Of a DNA stretch of 64,000 nucleotides, positions 17,553 to 25,943 are shown piece by piece. This DNA is from Hymenobacter latericoloratus (GTDB lineage Bacteria; Bacteroidota; Bacteroidia; Cytophagales; Hymenobacteraceae). The position numbers and the translations under genes were made by a program. The stretch is taken from positions 124,001 through 188,000 of the forward strand of contig NZ_JACHNV010000004.1 of NCBI RefSeq assembly GCF_014199535.1. The letters run 5' to 3'. Each line of letters starts with the position of its first letter. The first letter of the stretch is position 1. Under the pieces are notes generated by a model. It saw only the letters and a list, made by a program, of their open reading frames with translations. It was not told where the DNA came from and did not search any database.

Positions 17553-17933
17553 ATGAAGCAGCCGCGCATTATTGAAAACTCCCCGCTAGCCCGGCTGGCC
17601 CGCCTCAAGCTAGGAGCCCCAAACGTGGCTATGGTGCTGGGGCGAAGCATCCATCTGAGCGGAGTCAGCCGGGATGATTTTCTGCGCGACCCTTTCTGGG
17701 TAGCGCACGAGATGGAGCACATCCGGCAGTTTGAGCAATATGGGCGCCTGGGCTTTCTGGTGCGTTATCTGCGCGACTGGGCCCGGTATGGGTACTATAA
17801 TATCCCGTTTGAAGTGGCGGCTCGGGAAGCGGCGGAGCGCAACGCTCCTCTTTACGCGCAGGGTAAGCCTTTGCCTGGGCACGCAGAGCGGCACCCCACG
17901 CCTAAGGCGAATGAGCAGGCACGAAAAGGATAA
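17553..17933 (+). CDS. DUF4157-like HExxH protein
   Basis: 126 residues with no signal peptide. The key feature is HEMEHIRQFEQYG (His52, Glu53, His56), a zinc-binding HExxH in a helix like those of DUF4157/M48-like proteases. Around it are SIHLSGVSRDDFLRDPFWVAHE and a Tyr-rich, basic region. The C-terminal 40 residues are charged. It is short for a full peptidase, so it may be a minimal metalloprotein or a degraded enzyme. No obvious operon partner; a gap of about 105 bases follows. Confidence 0.7.
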   Translation: MKQPRIIENSPLARLARLKLGAPNVAMVLGRSIHLSGVSRDDFLRDPFWVAHEMEHIRQFEQYGRLGFLVRYLRDWARYGYYNIPFEVAAREAAERNAPLYAQGKPLPGHAERHPTPKANEQARKG

Positions 17934-18038
17934 ATTTCCGGAGTGGTCTATAACCTTCGGCCAGGTTTTCACGAATAGGGGAGGGAACCGGCTAACTACC
18001 TGGTTTAGATTAGATGTACTCCCCAAACCTTTCCCATT

Positions 18039-18557
18039 ATGAGCTCACAGAAATCCAATCAGCCCGGCGCTCCTGCCCATAAGCACATCACGTTCACTCC
18101 CGCCAGCGAAACGTCGCAGGGCGCTGACGATTCGGCCTCTTCGGCCTACAACGAGCCCACCAGCTCCGACGCTTCGCAAAAAGAAGCATCTGCCGGGGGC
18201 AACCAAAACCAGTCGGGCCAACAGTCGTGGCTTGACCAGCAGCAGTGGCTGAAAAATATTGACGTGCAGCAGATCAAAGATCTGGGCACTAAGGCTATGG
18301 ACCAGGTAAACAAAATGAGCCCTACGCAAAAAGTAATCGGCGGGGCTTTGCTGGCCGGTGGCCTGAGCTGGCTGGCCCTGCGCTCAAAGAGCAGCAGCGC
18401 CAAAGGTGAAACGTACCGCGCGTACCGAGGCTCGTCGTCGGATAGCAAAAACAGCAGCAAGTCTTCGTCGTCGTCGAAGTGGGACAGCTCTAACGAGTCG
18501 GTGTACCGTGGGGCTACCCGCAGCTACGGCGAAGATGATTATGCCTCCGACCTGTAG
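18039..18557 (+). CDS. Small low-complexity protein with one transmembrane segment
   Basis: 172 residues. The first 70 residues are Ser/Gln/Ala/Asn-rich and look disordered. Around 72-105 a helical region (WLKNIDVQQIKDLGTKAMDQVNK) leads to a short hydrophobic span (GGALLAGGLSWLAL), and the C-terminal 60 residues are Ser/Lys-rich with KSSSSS-type runs. I recognise no family. The layout suggests a membrane-anchored, mostly unstructured protein, possibly stress-related, but that is a guess. It ends at a very strong terminator. Confidence 0.6.
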   Translation: MSSQKSNQPGAPAHKHITFTPASETSQGADDSASSAYNEPTSSDASQKEASAGGNQNQSGQQSWLDQQQWLKNIDVQQIKDLGTKAMDQVNKMSPTQKVIGGALLAGGLSWLALRSKSSSAKGETYRAYRGSSSDSKNSSKSSSSSKWDSSNESVYRGATRSYGEDDYASDL

Positions 18558-18575
18558 GCTTTAGCGTAGCTGACC

Positions 18576-18626
18576 AAACAGCAAAAGCGGCCGGAAAGAA
18601 CTTCTTTCCGGCCGCTTTTGCTGTTT
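18576..18626 (+). terminator. Terminator of the low-complexity gene
   Basis: Perfect 25-bp inverted repeat (18576-18600 with 18602-18626, single base between) with core AAAGCGGCCGGAAAG and a T run on the right. Confidence 0.92.
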
Positions 18627-18639
18627 TTCACCAAAACAA

Positions 18640-18670
18640 AAGCGCCGCTTCCGGAGTGGAAGCGGCGCTT
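18640..18670 (-). terminator. Terminator of tRNA-Thr
   Basis: Perfect 13-bp stem AAGCGCCGCTTCC (18640-18652) with 18658-18670, 5-base loop, immediately downstream of the leftward tRNA; the minus-strand tail is TTTTGTTTTGG. Confidence 0.88.
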
Positions 18671-18674
18671 GCAG

Positions 18675-18747
18675 AGCCTGTTATTGGACTCGAACCAACG
18701 ACCTGCTCATTACGAATGAGCTGCTCTACCAACTGAGCTAAACAGGC
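18675..18747 (-). tRNA. tRNA-Thr (anticodon CGT)
   Basis: 73 nucleotides without CCA. Acceptor GCCTGTT (18747-18741) pairs with AACAGGC (18682-18676). The D arm AGCTCAGTTGGTAGAGC, anticodon stem CTCAT/ATGAG with loop TCGTA giving anticodon CGT (reads ACG), and the T arm TCGTTGGTTCGAGTCC-like region with TTCGA loop are all present. The 3' CCA is not encoded. Confidence 0.93.
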
Positions 18748-18781
18748 ACTTTCCCGATGTAGGCTGTTCAGCCTGGGGCTG

Positions 18782-18813
18782 CAAAGATAGAAAGCCCAGT
18801 GAACAACACGCAA
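18782..18813 (-). promoter_or_regulatory. Promoter of tRNA-Thr
   Basis: On the minus strand TTG (18813-18811), 21 bases, then TATCTTTG (18789-18782), matching the Bacteroidota consensus; it lies 34 bases upstream of the tRNA 5' end. Confidence 0.7.
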
Positions 18814-18875
18814 GGCCGAAACGTAATTTTTTGCAAAACCAACCGGCTGCCTGGCTCAACTATTCACTTAGCTAT

Positions 18876-19349
18876 ATGAAAACTGCTTCTTCCTCTTCGC
18901 TGGTGCAGGCCCTGGGTAGCGGCCTGGCCGGAGCCCTGGTTCTGAACGTGGTGCACGAAACGGTGCGGCACCTGCGCCCTGTAGATGCGCCCCGCATGGA
19001 TATCTTAGGCGAGCGGGGCCTGCGCCGGCTGCTGTTCAAAGCCAACGCGCCCCAGCCCGGTCCCGCTGCCGCCTACGGCCTCACCCTGGGCGGCGACGTG
19101 CTCAGCAACGGGTTATACTACAGCCTGGTAGGTACCGGCCCGGGCGTGTGGTGGCGCGGGGTGGCCCTGGGGCTGGCGGCGGGGGTAGGCGGGGTGGTGC
19201 TGCCCGGCCCTCTGGGCTTAGGTGACGGCCCCAGCAACCGCACGCCCCAAACCAAGGCCATGACGGTGGCGTGGTACCTGCTCGGGGGCATAGTGGCCGC
19301 CAGCGTTTCGGCGTGGTGGAACAAGAGCGGCCCCCGACAGCCCCGGTAA
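18876..19349 (+). CDS. Hypothetical membrane protein
   Basis: 157 residues from the ATG at 18876 (MKTASSSSLVQAL); an in-frame TTG at 18831 gives a longer, less likely N-terminus. Four hydrophobic stretches occur: LGSGLAGALVLNVVHE, AAYGLTLGGDVLSNGLYYSL, GVALGLAAGVGGVVLPG and VAWYLLGGIVAASVSAWW. A HETVRHLRP motif and an ERGLRRLLF helix sit in a loop. I recognise no family. It is transcribed towards the FkbM gene 56 bases downstream. Confidence 0.6.
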   Translation: MKTASSSSLVQALGSGLAGALVLNVVHETVRHLRPVDAPRMDILGERGLRRLLFKANAPQPGPAAAYGLTLGGDVLSNGLYYSLVGTGPGVWWRGVALGLAAGVGGVVLPGPLGLGDGPSNRTPQTKAMTVAWYLLGGIVAASVSAWWNKSGPRQPR

Positions 19350-19405
19350 AAGTCGGCTTCCGGCAGTCAGCAGGTTTGCCGGCTTTCCGGCATCTTTGCG
19401 CCACT

Positions 19406-20176
19406 ATGATGAAACAACTGCGCAAGCTGCTGGTCCGCACGCTGGGCTTCGAGCAATACATCCGGCTGGTGAGCCGCGTGTACCTGCACCTGGTGGGGGC
19501 GGGCTGGGGCCGGCAGAAGTATCCGGAGCTGTTTTTTCTGGAGCAGATTATCAAGCCCGGCTTTGTGTGCCTTGATATAGGCGCCAACCTGGGCTACTAC
19601 TCCGTGGCACTTTCCCGGCGGGTAGGGCCCCAGGGGCAGGTACTGGCCGTAGAGCCCATTCCGGCTTTTCAGGCCATCTGGGGAGATAATGTGCGGCTGA
19701 GCGGCTACTCCAACCTGACGCTGCTGCCCTACGCCCTGGGTGGGGAGCAGGGCACCGTGCAGATGGGTACCCCGGAGCGCGACGGCCTGCTGCACCACGG
19801 CATGACCAAAGTAGCGGCCAGCAACACCCAGGAGCGCTACGCCCGCACCTACGAGGTGCCCATGCGGGTGCCGGATGAGCTGTTTCAGAACCTGCCGCGA
19901 CTCGATTTCGTGAAGTGCGATGTGGAAGGCTTTGAGTATGAGGTGTTCCGCCATATGCAGGCCACCCTGCGCCGCTTTCAGCCGCTGATTCAGACGGAGC
20001 TGAATGGGCTGGAAAACCGCCGGGCCGTAACCGGGCTGCTGGCCGAACTCGGCTATAAACCATTTGTACTTTCCGAGCGTTTTGAGCTTGTACCGTGTTC
20101 TGAGGCGCAGCTGAACAGTGCCGTTACGGCTGACTTCTACTTTCAACCCATTGCTCCGGCTGCTGAGCTTTCCTGA
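19406..20176 (+). CDS. FkbM-family SAM-dependent methyltransferase
   Basis: 256 residues from the first of two adjacent ATGs (19406, 19409). The SAM motif I is LDIGANLGYYSVALSRRVG, followed by LAVEP (motif II acidic end) and DFVKCDVEGFEYEVFRHM, the FkbM signature with conserved KCDVEG. Family members O-methylate sugars or small molecules. Here the product is unknown because there are no sugar-biosynthesis neighbours. The N-terminus (LLVRTLGFEQYIRLVSRVYLHL) is basic and amphipathic. The stop TGA overlaps the DUF4834 ATG by one base, so the two genes are probably cotranscribed. A CATCTTTG sequence at 19391-19398 is a weak promoter candidate. Confidence 0.85.
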   Translation: MMKQLRKLLVRTLGFEQYIRLVSRVYLHLVGAGWGRQKYPELFFLEQIIKPGFVCLDIGANLGYYSVALSRRVGPQGQVLAVEPIPAFQAIWGDNVRLSGYSNLTLLPYALGGEQGTVQMGTPERDGLLHHGMTKVAASNTQERYARTYEVPMRVPDELFQNLPRLDFVKCDVEGFEYEVFRHMQATLRRFQPLIQTELNGLENRRAVTGLLAELGYKPFVLSERFELVPCSEAQLNSAVTADFYFQPIAPAAELS

Positions 20177-20460
20177 TGATAAAATTCCTGCTCGTTCTGC
20201 TGATTCTGTGGCTTATCATGCGCTTCGTGATGCCCCTGGTGCTCCGCCTAGTAGTCGGAAACCTGGTGAAGAAGAAGGCCCAGCGTTTCGGTCAGCAGTT
20301 TGGGGGCGCCCCTTTTACCCAGCCCCGTCCGGAGGCCCGCCGGTCCGGTACCGCCTCGGCCGATGAAGTGCAGGTGGACTACGTGCCGCCCCGCGCCAAA
20401 TCCCAGAAGCCCAAAGAGTTCAAAGGGGGCGAGTACGTGGATTTCGAGGAAGTTAAATAG
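20176..20460 (+). CDS. DUF4834-family small membrane protein
   Basis: 94 residues: an N-terminal membrane helix (LLVLLILWLIMRFVMPLVLRLVV), a Lys-rich turn, then a Pro/Arg-rich tail ending GGEYVDFEEVK, the typical ending of DUF4834 proteins restricted to Bacteroidota. The function is unknown. The start overlaps the FkbM stop (TGATG), so translation is likely coupled. Confidence 0.78.
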   Translation: MIKFLLVLLILWLIMRFVMPLVLRLVVGNLVKKKAQRFGQQFGGAPFTQPRPEARRSGTASADEVQVDYVPPRAKSQKPKEFKGGEYVDFEEVK

Positions 20461-20555
20461 TAAGGAGGTGATGGGTGAGGAAGTAAGGAGGTAGTAGAAT
20501 AGCTGCGTAAGATATCTGCCACCGTCTTACTTCCTCACCCCATCACCTCCTTACT
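20459..20555. terminator. Bidirectional terminator with purine-rich mirrored arms
   Basis: Left arm 20459-20487 and right arm 20526-20555 pair over 29 of 30 positions (one bulged base). The arms are degenerate GGTGA/GGAAG-type repeats, and the loop is about 38 bases. It starts within the DUF4834 stop codon (TAG) and the same TAGTAAGGAGGTGATGG follows the stop of the convergent DUF5686 gene. Confidence 0.8.
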
Positions 20556-20563
20556 ATAGCAGC

Positions 20564-23203
20564 TTAAAACCCAAAGCCTACGCGTACGCCGGTGCCCACC
20601 CGCTGGCCCGATTGCAAGCTGGTGTAGAAATCGGCGCGCAGGATCTTGAAGACGTGTTCCACGCCCACGCCCAGCTCCAGGTAGTGGTTGGCAGTAGGGG
20701 TAGTGAGGTAGTTGAGCGAGGCCACTTCCTGCCAGTGCAGGCGACGCAGCAGCGGGATTTTGTTGAGCAGGAACCCGTTGAAATGGTGGTTGTAGTGAGC
20801 CTCCAGAAACTTGTCAGCCGTGCTGAAGCGGTAGTAATCCAGGAGCTGGAATTTGCTGAAGTCCTCGGTGAGGTAGGTGCGGTTGCCGCTGAAGTGACGA
20901 AAATCCATGAACGACAAGCGGGTAGAAGAACCCGGGAACACGCCGGCCGCTACCCGGTAGTTGCTGGTGCCTAGCAGTCCCAGGCTGATGGAGTGGCGCA
21001 CGCTGGCCTCCAACAGGGTATAGCGCACATCGGAGCCTAGTACGCCGCCTACCCCCTGCCGCCAGGTTAGCGAGAAAGTAGGGTATTTGGAGCCGAGGTT
21101 AAACTTGCCGTCGGGGCGGGTGATGTAGCGCTGACCGGGGCGGAATGAGGCTACCACTTCGGTGGTAAGGGCTTCATTTCGGCCAAAGGCGGTGCTATCG
21201 GGGCGCTCGGCGCTTACGGGTTGGTTGGAGGTAAAGGCCCGGCCTTTCTCGTCGCGGAGCAGTTTGAAAGTGGTATTCTGCAGCTCATAGCGGCGGAAGT
21301 AGCTGGCCGTGGTTTGCAGCGTCAGGCCATTGAGCGGTTCCCACTGGTAGCCCAGCTGCAGCCCGTCGCGGCGGTAGAGCTTGGCGTAGTTTCGGTTTTC
21401 CAGCAGGGTATAATAGGTATTGATGAAGGGGGTAAGCTGGCTGCTGGGGTCGAAATTTTCAATGGTGCGGCCCACCAGCAGGCTCAGGCGGGAAAGCTTC
21501 ACGGCGTCGAGCTGCCAGGAGGCGGCCACGCTGGGGCTCAGCAGCTCGTTGCTAAAGCCGTAGCGCACCGAAGGCGTCACGGACCAGGTGCGCCGGTCGT
21601 CGGTGCGCTGGGTGTAAGTGGCCTGCGGGTTGACCACTAGGCCTTCTACCGTGTTGTAGTTTACAATATTAAATACCGGGGCTACGTACCACTGCCGCTT
21701 CCGGAAGCTGTTGCTGTACACGTAGCCGGTAAGCAAGAATTTGCCGAAGCTGAGCTCATTGCGCTTGCGGTCCAGCGAATCCTGGTAGGGACGGGAGTTG
21801 CGGATTACTTCGGTGCTGTCCTTTACCTGGTAGTCCTTCTGCTCTTCTTCCGTGAGGGGCACGGGCCGGATGGAGGCCCAGTAACTGGTGTCGCGCTCAT
21901 TCACGCCCTTTTCTACCAGCATCACCTCGCCGCGCTTCAGCTTGCTCAGGCCCAGCCCGGCCGTGTCGCGGGTGGCGGCCTGGCGGCCTTCGCGACGCAC
22001 GGCTCGCGACAGGCCCGCGAGTTTGGGCTTCTGCTTTTTCACCTGGGCTACCGTTTCGCGGGTCACGGGCGCATCGTCGGGGGTATCGGGGTTGGTAGTG
22101 GGGGCGGGGGTAGTCGGGGCCGGCCGGTTGGGGTAGGTGGGCGTCACCTTATAGTTGGAAAGGATAGCCGTGATATAGCCATTGCCCTTGAAGCCGAAGG
22201 CCGTGAAGCCCACCGTTACTTTCTGGGACTGCATCACCCACACATCGGAAGGACCCGGCGCGGGCGCGAAAATCTGCTCGATGTGCAGGTTGTCCACGTA
22301 ATCGAGCTGGGCATCTTTGCTGAGGTCCAGGCTCACGGAGTGCAGGCGCCACGTACCATCCACGATGTAGATGTGACCCGCGAATACGGGGTCGGTGCGG
22401 CGGCGGGGCATTACCTTGATTTTATGGATGAGCAGGGCGCCCTGGCGGGTGCTGCCTTCCAGCTCGTAGCGGTAGAATAGTGGGGCGTTGGCCGCAATCG
22501 GCGACACAAAGCCCCGCTCCGAAAAGCCGCTTTTCAGCACGTTCTGGTAGAAGTTGAGGCCCCGGCCCGCGCTGGCCCGGTTAAAGCTGATGCCCTTGGT
22601 GTCGCCGCTCACGCGGGAAGAAATCATGCGCTCCTGCACTACGTTGGGCTGGCGGAAACTCATTTCCGACACGGTTTCGGAGAGGTAGAAAATACCCGGC
22701 TTGATGTCGGGACCCACCTTCACCAACCCCAGAATCTTGCCCGGCACATCCGTAAAGCGCGCCAGGGTTTTGATGTAGGTGCGGGCCTTAAAGGCGGCCA
22801 CCTCGCGCTGGTGGTAGCGCCGCCACTGCATGGCCTGCTGCACAATCGTATAGGCGGGGTCCTTGTCGGTGGAGCGTACTACCACCTCGCGCAGCTGGTA
22901 GCTTTCCGGCGCCAAAGTGATGTTGAGCACCGTGGCCGTGTCGCCGCCGGCTACCTGCACGGTTTGCAGCAGGGGCTTGAACCCCACGTACTGGAACACC
23001 AGCTCGTAGCGGCCGGCCGGCAGCCGAAGCTGATAGTTACCCTGCTCATTAGAGGCGGTGCTGGTGGTAGTGGTACGCACGGCCACGTTGGCAAAGGCCA
23101 GGCCCTCGCCCTTGTTGTCGGTAATACGGCCCCGGATGATGCCGGCAGTAGCAGGCGCGGCCGCGGCCAGAAGCAGAAGTAAAATCAGGAAATAGCGCTG
23201 CAT
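20564..23203 (-). CDS. DUF5686/carboxypeptidase-like-domain outer-membrane protein
   Basis: 879 residues from the ATG at 23203 (MQRYFLILLLLLAAAAPATAG, signal peptide). A carboxypeptidase-like regulatory beta-sandwich (IIRGRITDNKGEGLAFANVAV...GRYELVFQYVGFK) occupies about residues 22-105, then a long DUF5686 region rich in aromatic beta strands, ending GTGVRVGFGF, which looks like a terminal outer-membrane beta signal. A Pro/Thr linker (about 370-395) and a basic stretch divide the region. These proteins are Bacteroidota outer-membrane proteins of unknown function. The gene stands alone; the downstream terminator is shared with DUF4834. Confidence 0.83.
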   Translation of the reverse strand: MQRYFLILLLLLAAAAPATAGIIRGRITDNKGEGLAFANVAVRTTTTSTASNEQGNYQLRLPAGRYELVFQYVGFKPLLQTVQVAGGDTATVLNITLAPESYQLREVVVRSTDKDPAYTIVQQAMQWRRYHQREVAAFKARTYIKTLARFTDVPGKILGLVKVGPDIKPGIFYLSETVSEMSFRQPNVVQERMISSRVSGDTKGISFNRASAGRGLNFYQNVLKSGFSERGFVSPIAANAPLFYRYELEGSTRQGALLIHKIKVMPRRRTDPVFAGHIYIVDGTWRLHSVSLDLSKDAQLDYVDNLHIEQIFAPAPGPSDVWVMQSQKVTVGFTAFGFKGNGYITAILSNYKVTPTYPNRPAPTTPAPTTNPDTPDDAPVTRETVAQVKKQKPKLAGLSRAVRREGRQAATRDTAGLGLSKLKRGEVMLVEKGVNERDTSYWASIRPVPLTEEEQKDYQVKDSTEVIRNSRPYQDSLDRKRNELSFGKFLLTGYVYSNSFRKRQWYVAPVFNIVNYNTVEGLVVNPQATYTQRTDDRRTWSVTPSVRYGFSNELLSPSVAASWQLDAVKLSRLSLLVGRTIENFDPSSQLTPFINTYYTLLENRNYAKLYRRDGLQLGYQWEPLNGLTLQTTASYFRRYELQNTTFKLLRDEKGRAFTSNQPVSAERPDSTAFGRNEALTTEVVASFRPGQRYITRPDGKFNLGSKYPTFSLTWRQGVGGVLGSDVRYTLLEASVRHSISLGLLGTSNYRVAAGVFPGSSTRLSFMDFRHFSGNRTYLTEDFSKFQLLDYYRFSTADKFLEAHYNHHFNGFLLNKIPLLRRLHWQEVASLNYLTTPTANHYLELGVGVEHVFKILRADFYTSLQSGQRVGTGVRVGFGF

Positions 23204-23450
23204 CAGATACTTGTTCACAGATGGTGTCAAGATAGAGGAAATAGCCAGGGCAAAGGTTGTATGGGGTTGAAAATTGCGGAGCTGCTACCCCGGTTCAGGC
23301 CTCGAAGGCAGGGGAGGGGGTAGGGCAAAACCGCTGGCGGGTGGCAAGCTGGGGCAACTTGCTGGCCGGGGCTATAGTAGATTTGGCCCGACGGAATCTA
23401 GCTTGGCGGCGTGTTGTTGCTCTGGTTTCCACTCTGCCTATCCTCCCGCC

Positions 23451-23954
23451 ATGAATCAGCCCAAAAAGAAATTCTATACTCCCGCCGAGGCTTTGCAGAA
23501 AATTGCGGCCTACTGCACCTACCAGGAGCGCACGTTTAAGGAAGTGGAAGCCAAGCTGCGCGAGTATGGCCTGGATGAGGACGAGGCAGGCGAAATTATG
23601 ATCCGGCTGAGCCGGGAGAATTTCCTGGATGAGGAGCGCTACGCCAAGAGCTTTGTGCGCGGCCACGTGCGCCAGAAAAAGTGGGGCCGCCGCCGGATTC
23701 AGCAGGAGCTAAAGCAGAAAGGCCTGTCCGAGTACTGCATCAAGGCGGGTATGAAGGAAATTGATGGCGACGAGTACTACCAGAATCTGCTGGATGTGCT
23801 GGAAAAAAAGGACCGCCAGGAAAAAGAGCGCAACCCACGGCTGCGGCGCCAGAAAATTCAGCTGTTTCTTACCGCCAAAGGCTACGAATCGGACCTGATT
23901 AAGATGGCGCTGGACGACTTCGGCAAAGAGAAAGAGGCCGAAGACGAGGACTGA
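23451..23954 (+). CDS. recX: RecX-family regulatory protein
   Basis: 167 residues from the ATG at 23451; longer in-frame N-termini do not look conserved. RecX three-helix repeats are visible: ALQKIAAYCTYQERTFKEVEAKLREYG, RLSRENFLDEERYAKSFVRGHVRQKKWGRRRIQQELKQKG (the most diagnostic), and a third repeat ending in a charged tail. RecX inhibits RecA filaments in DNA repair. recA is not adjacent here, so it is inferred to be elsewhere. It converges with the leftward DUF4230 gene, with only 9 bases between the stops. Confidence 0.85.
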   Translation: MNQPKKKFYTPAEALQKIAAYCTYQERTFKEVEAKLREYGLDEDEAGEIMIRLSRENFLDEERYAKSFVRGHVRQKKWGRRRIQQELKQKGLSEYCIKAGMKEIDGDEYYQNLLDVLEKKDRQEKERNPRLRRQKIQLFLTAKGYESDLIKMALDDFGKEKEAEDED

Positions 23955-23963
23955 TGTGCCCGG

Positions 23964-24599
23964 CTACTGCCGCTTCGGCAGCTGGGGTAGCTCCAGGCGA
24001 CGCGTGAGGATGACGCGCCGGCCCGTCATGGTTTCGAGCATGGGGCGCAGCACCTGCTCGGCGTTCTGCTCCGTCTGGGCCAGAATGCCGGATTGCAGGG
24101 CTGCCGTGCGCACGTTGGCTTCGGCGTACTTATAGCCCGCATCTACCAGCTCCGCATCCTGGAAAAACCCATTCTCCACGCTGTACACCTTGCTTTTGCT
24201 GTGGTCAACCTGCCAGGTGCACAGCTCCGGCGCCGGTAGGGCCACCCGCAGCACCGAGTCGCCTTCGAGCACCACATCCTGGGGCCGTACCTGGCGCAGA
24301 TCAAGACAGCCTACGGCGTGGCCGGCTACAATCAGGGCCACTTTGGCGTCGGGCAGAAAGCGGTACGTGCTTTTCTTGTACTCCACCACGTCCTTGAACT
24401 GGTAGCGCACCAGCTCTAGCCGGCCCAGGCTTTCTACCTTTTCCAGCACGGTATTGTGCGTGACGGTAATGTGGGGGGTAGGGGCCAATGGGTTACTGAA
24501 ATCGGTCAGGGCCGGGCGCACTTTACTCCAGAGAAGCCACCCCAGCCCCACCAGAAAAGCAAGCGGAAGCAGGCGGCGTAGCAGACGAGGTAGGGGCAT
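23964..24599 (-). CDS. DUF4230-family protein
   Basis: 211 residues. An N-terminal membrane anchor (about residues 10-25, LLPLAFLVGLGWLLW) is followed by a DUF4230 domain with conserved LGRLELVRYQFKDVVEYKK and VALIVAGHAVGCLDLRQV segments. Function unknown; members occur in many bacteria as membrane-anchored proteins. It overlaps no neighbour and has no visible operon partner. Confidence 0.78.
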   Translation of the reverse strand: MPLPRLLRRLLPLAFLVGLGWLLWSKVRPALTDFSNPLAPTPHITVTHNTVLEKVESLGRLELVRYQFKDVVEYKKSTYRFLPDAKVALIVAGHAVGCLDLRQVRPQDVVLEGDSVLRVALPAPELCTWQVDHSKSKVYSVENGFFQDAELVDAGYKYAEANVRTAALQSGILAQTEQNAEQVLRPMLETMTGRRVILTRRLELPQLPKRQ

Positions 24600-24682
24600 G
24601 GGGCAAGCAGAGCGGTAAGCACGCTATATACGCAGGCCATCGGAAAGAAGGCGGTTCGGGCCGGAGTTTGACCGGGGTGCGC

Positions 24683-24690
24683 TAGCTTTG
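24683..24690 (+). promoter_or_regulatory. Candidate -7 box (TAGCTTTG)
   Basis: TAGCTTTG 19 bases before the ATG at 24710; the -33 element is unclear. Confidence 0.4.
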
Positions 24691-24709
24691 GTCTTTGCGC
24701 TGCCGCCCA

Positions 24710-25930
24710 ATGCCTGCCTTCTTTGCCACTGCTCCTTCTTCTGCTGGTGTCGCGGCCCTGCTGCTGCGGGGCGGGCAGTGGCTGAGGCGCCACCATGTGG
24801 CCCTGCTGGCCCTGGGGTGGCTGGTGGCTCAGGCCATCAGCTGGCACGTAAACCGCAGCCCCCGCATCTACGGCGACAGTGTGCACTACCTTGCTTATGC
24901 CCACCAGATAGCGGAGCAGGGCAATTTCGTGAAGGTGCATTACACCCGCTACCTCGGCTATCCGCTTTTCCTGAGTGCCTTCCTGAAGCTGGGACTGGGA
25001 AAAACGGCCATGGCGCTGGGGCAATACGTCTTGGCCGGTTTGGGGGCCGTGGCCTTTTACCGGGCGGTGCGCCGATTGGCTCACGGGGCCTGGGAGCCTG
25101 CTTTTCTGGCTACGCTACTCTACATCGGGTGGGCTGAGATTCAGCGGTTCAATGCCTTTCTGCTCACGGAGTCGCTGTTTACCAGCCTGCTGCTGCTTTC
25201 GCTGTGGGCGGTGGGGCGGGCCCGTACGGCGGCGGGTTGGGGCCTGGCGCTGCTGGTGCTGCTGGCTACGGTAAGTATCCGGCCCAATGGCTTCGTGGCT
25301 TTGGCGGCGGCGGCGGTGGCCGGTGCGGTCTGGGTCCGACAGCGGGCCTCGTGCCGGGTACAGTGGGGGGTACTTATCGGGGGCGTGCTGCTGCTGCCGC
25401 TGGCCTGGGTAGCGCTTAACCAGCTACTGCTCACCTTCCGGCTGATTAAAACCTATCAGGAGGGCATGGTCATTTTCATGTACGATGGTATTCTGATGCA
25501 GCCTCCGGGGGCGCTGGCATTGCCACCCCCGGCGGCTTCCCCCGTGGGGCGGCTGGCGTACTTTATCGGGCATAATCCGCGCTATTTCGGGCAGCTGGCC
25601 GTCTGGAAGCTGACGTTCTTTATGGGCTTCCCCAAGCCCTATTTCTCGGCCTTCCATGCCCTGGCGCAGCTACTCACGCTACCCCCGCTCTACTGGCTGG
25701 CGCTGCGCGGACTGGCCGCTCGTTGGGTGGCCCGGCCCATACGCGTGTTTCTGGCCGCCGCGTTTTTGCTGCAGGCTGCCATTGTGGCCCTTACCGTGGA
25801 AGATTACGACGTGCGCTTCTCGGGGCCCGTGCTGCCCTACCTGTTCGTGCTGGCTGCCCTGGGGCTTACCCCCTGGATATACCGGCTGCAGCACCGGCTG
25901 CACCGGGCCGCCCTACCCCCTCCGGCTTAG
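24710..25930 (+). CDS. Polytopic GT-C-type glycosyltransferase-like membrane protein
   Basis: 406 residues from the ATG at 24710, preferred over the in-frame 24695 because the latter would precede the likely transcription start. About ten hydrophobic segments are visible. The first extracytoplasmic loop carries SPRIYGDSVHYLAYAHQIAEQG, resembling the acidic loop of GT39/ArnT-like enzymes (Asp in GDS). Family members transfer sugars from lipid carriers, so it may glycosylate an envelope component. Sequence divergence makes this a fold-level call. It converges with the downstream PLP-enzyme gene. Confidence 0.6.
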   Translation: MPAFFATAPSSAGVAALLLRGGQWLRRHHVALLALGWLVAQAISWHVNRSPRIYGDSVHYLAYAHQIAEQGNFVKVHYTRYLGYPLFLSAFLKLGLGKTAMALGQYVLAGLGAVAFYRAVRRLAHGAWEPAFLATLLYIGWAEIQRFNAFLLTESLFTSLLLLSLWAVGRARTAAGWGLALLVLLATVSIRPNGFVALAAAAVAGAVWVRQRASCRVQWGVLIGGVLLLPLAWVALNQLLLTFRLIKTYQEGMVIFMYDGILMQPPGALALPPPAASPVGRLAYFIGHNPRYFGQLAVWKLTFFMGFPKPYFSAFHALAQLLTLPPLYWLALRGLAARWVARPIRVFLAAAFLLQAAIVALTVEDYDVRFSGPVLPYLFVLAALGLTPWIYRLQHRLHRAALPPPA

Positions 25931-25943
25931 CCTACCCTTTGTG

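Noticed and set aside
18831..18875. TTG start for the hypothetical membrane protein
   Set aside because: The ATG at 18876 gives a normal start and the added residues look random.
19391..19398. CATCTTTG as promoter of the FkbM gene
   Set aside because: It departs from TAnnTTTG at the first base and the upstream TTTG is only 12 bases away, so I do not list it as a promoter.
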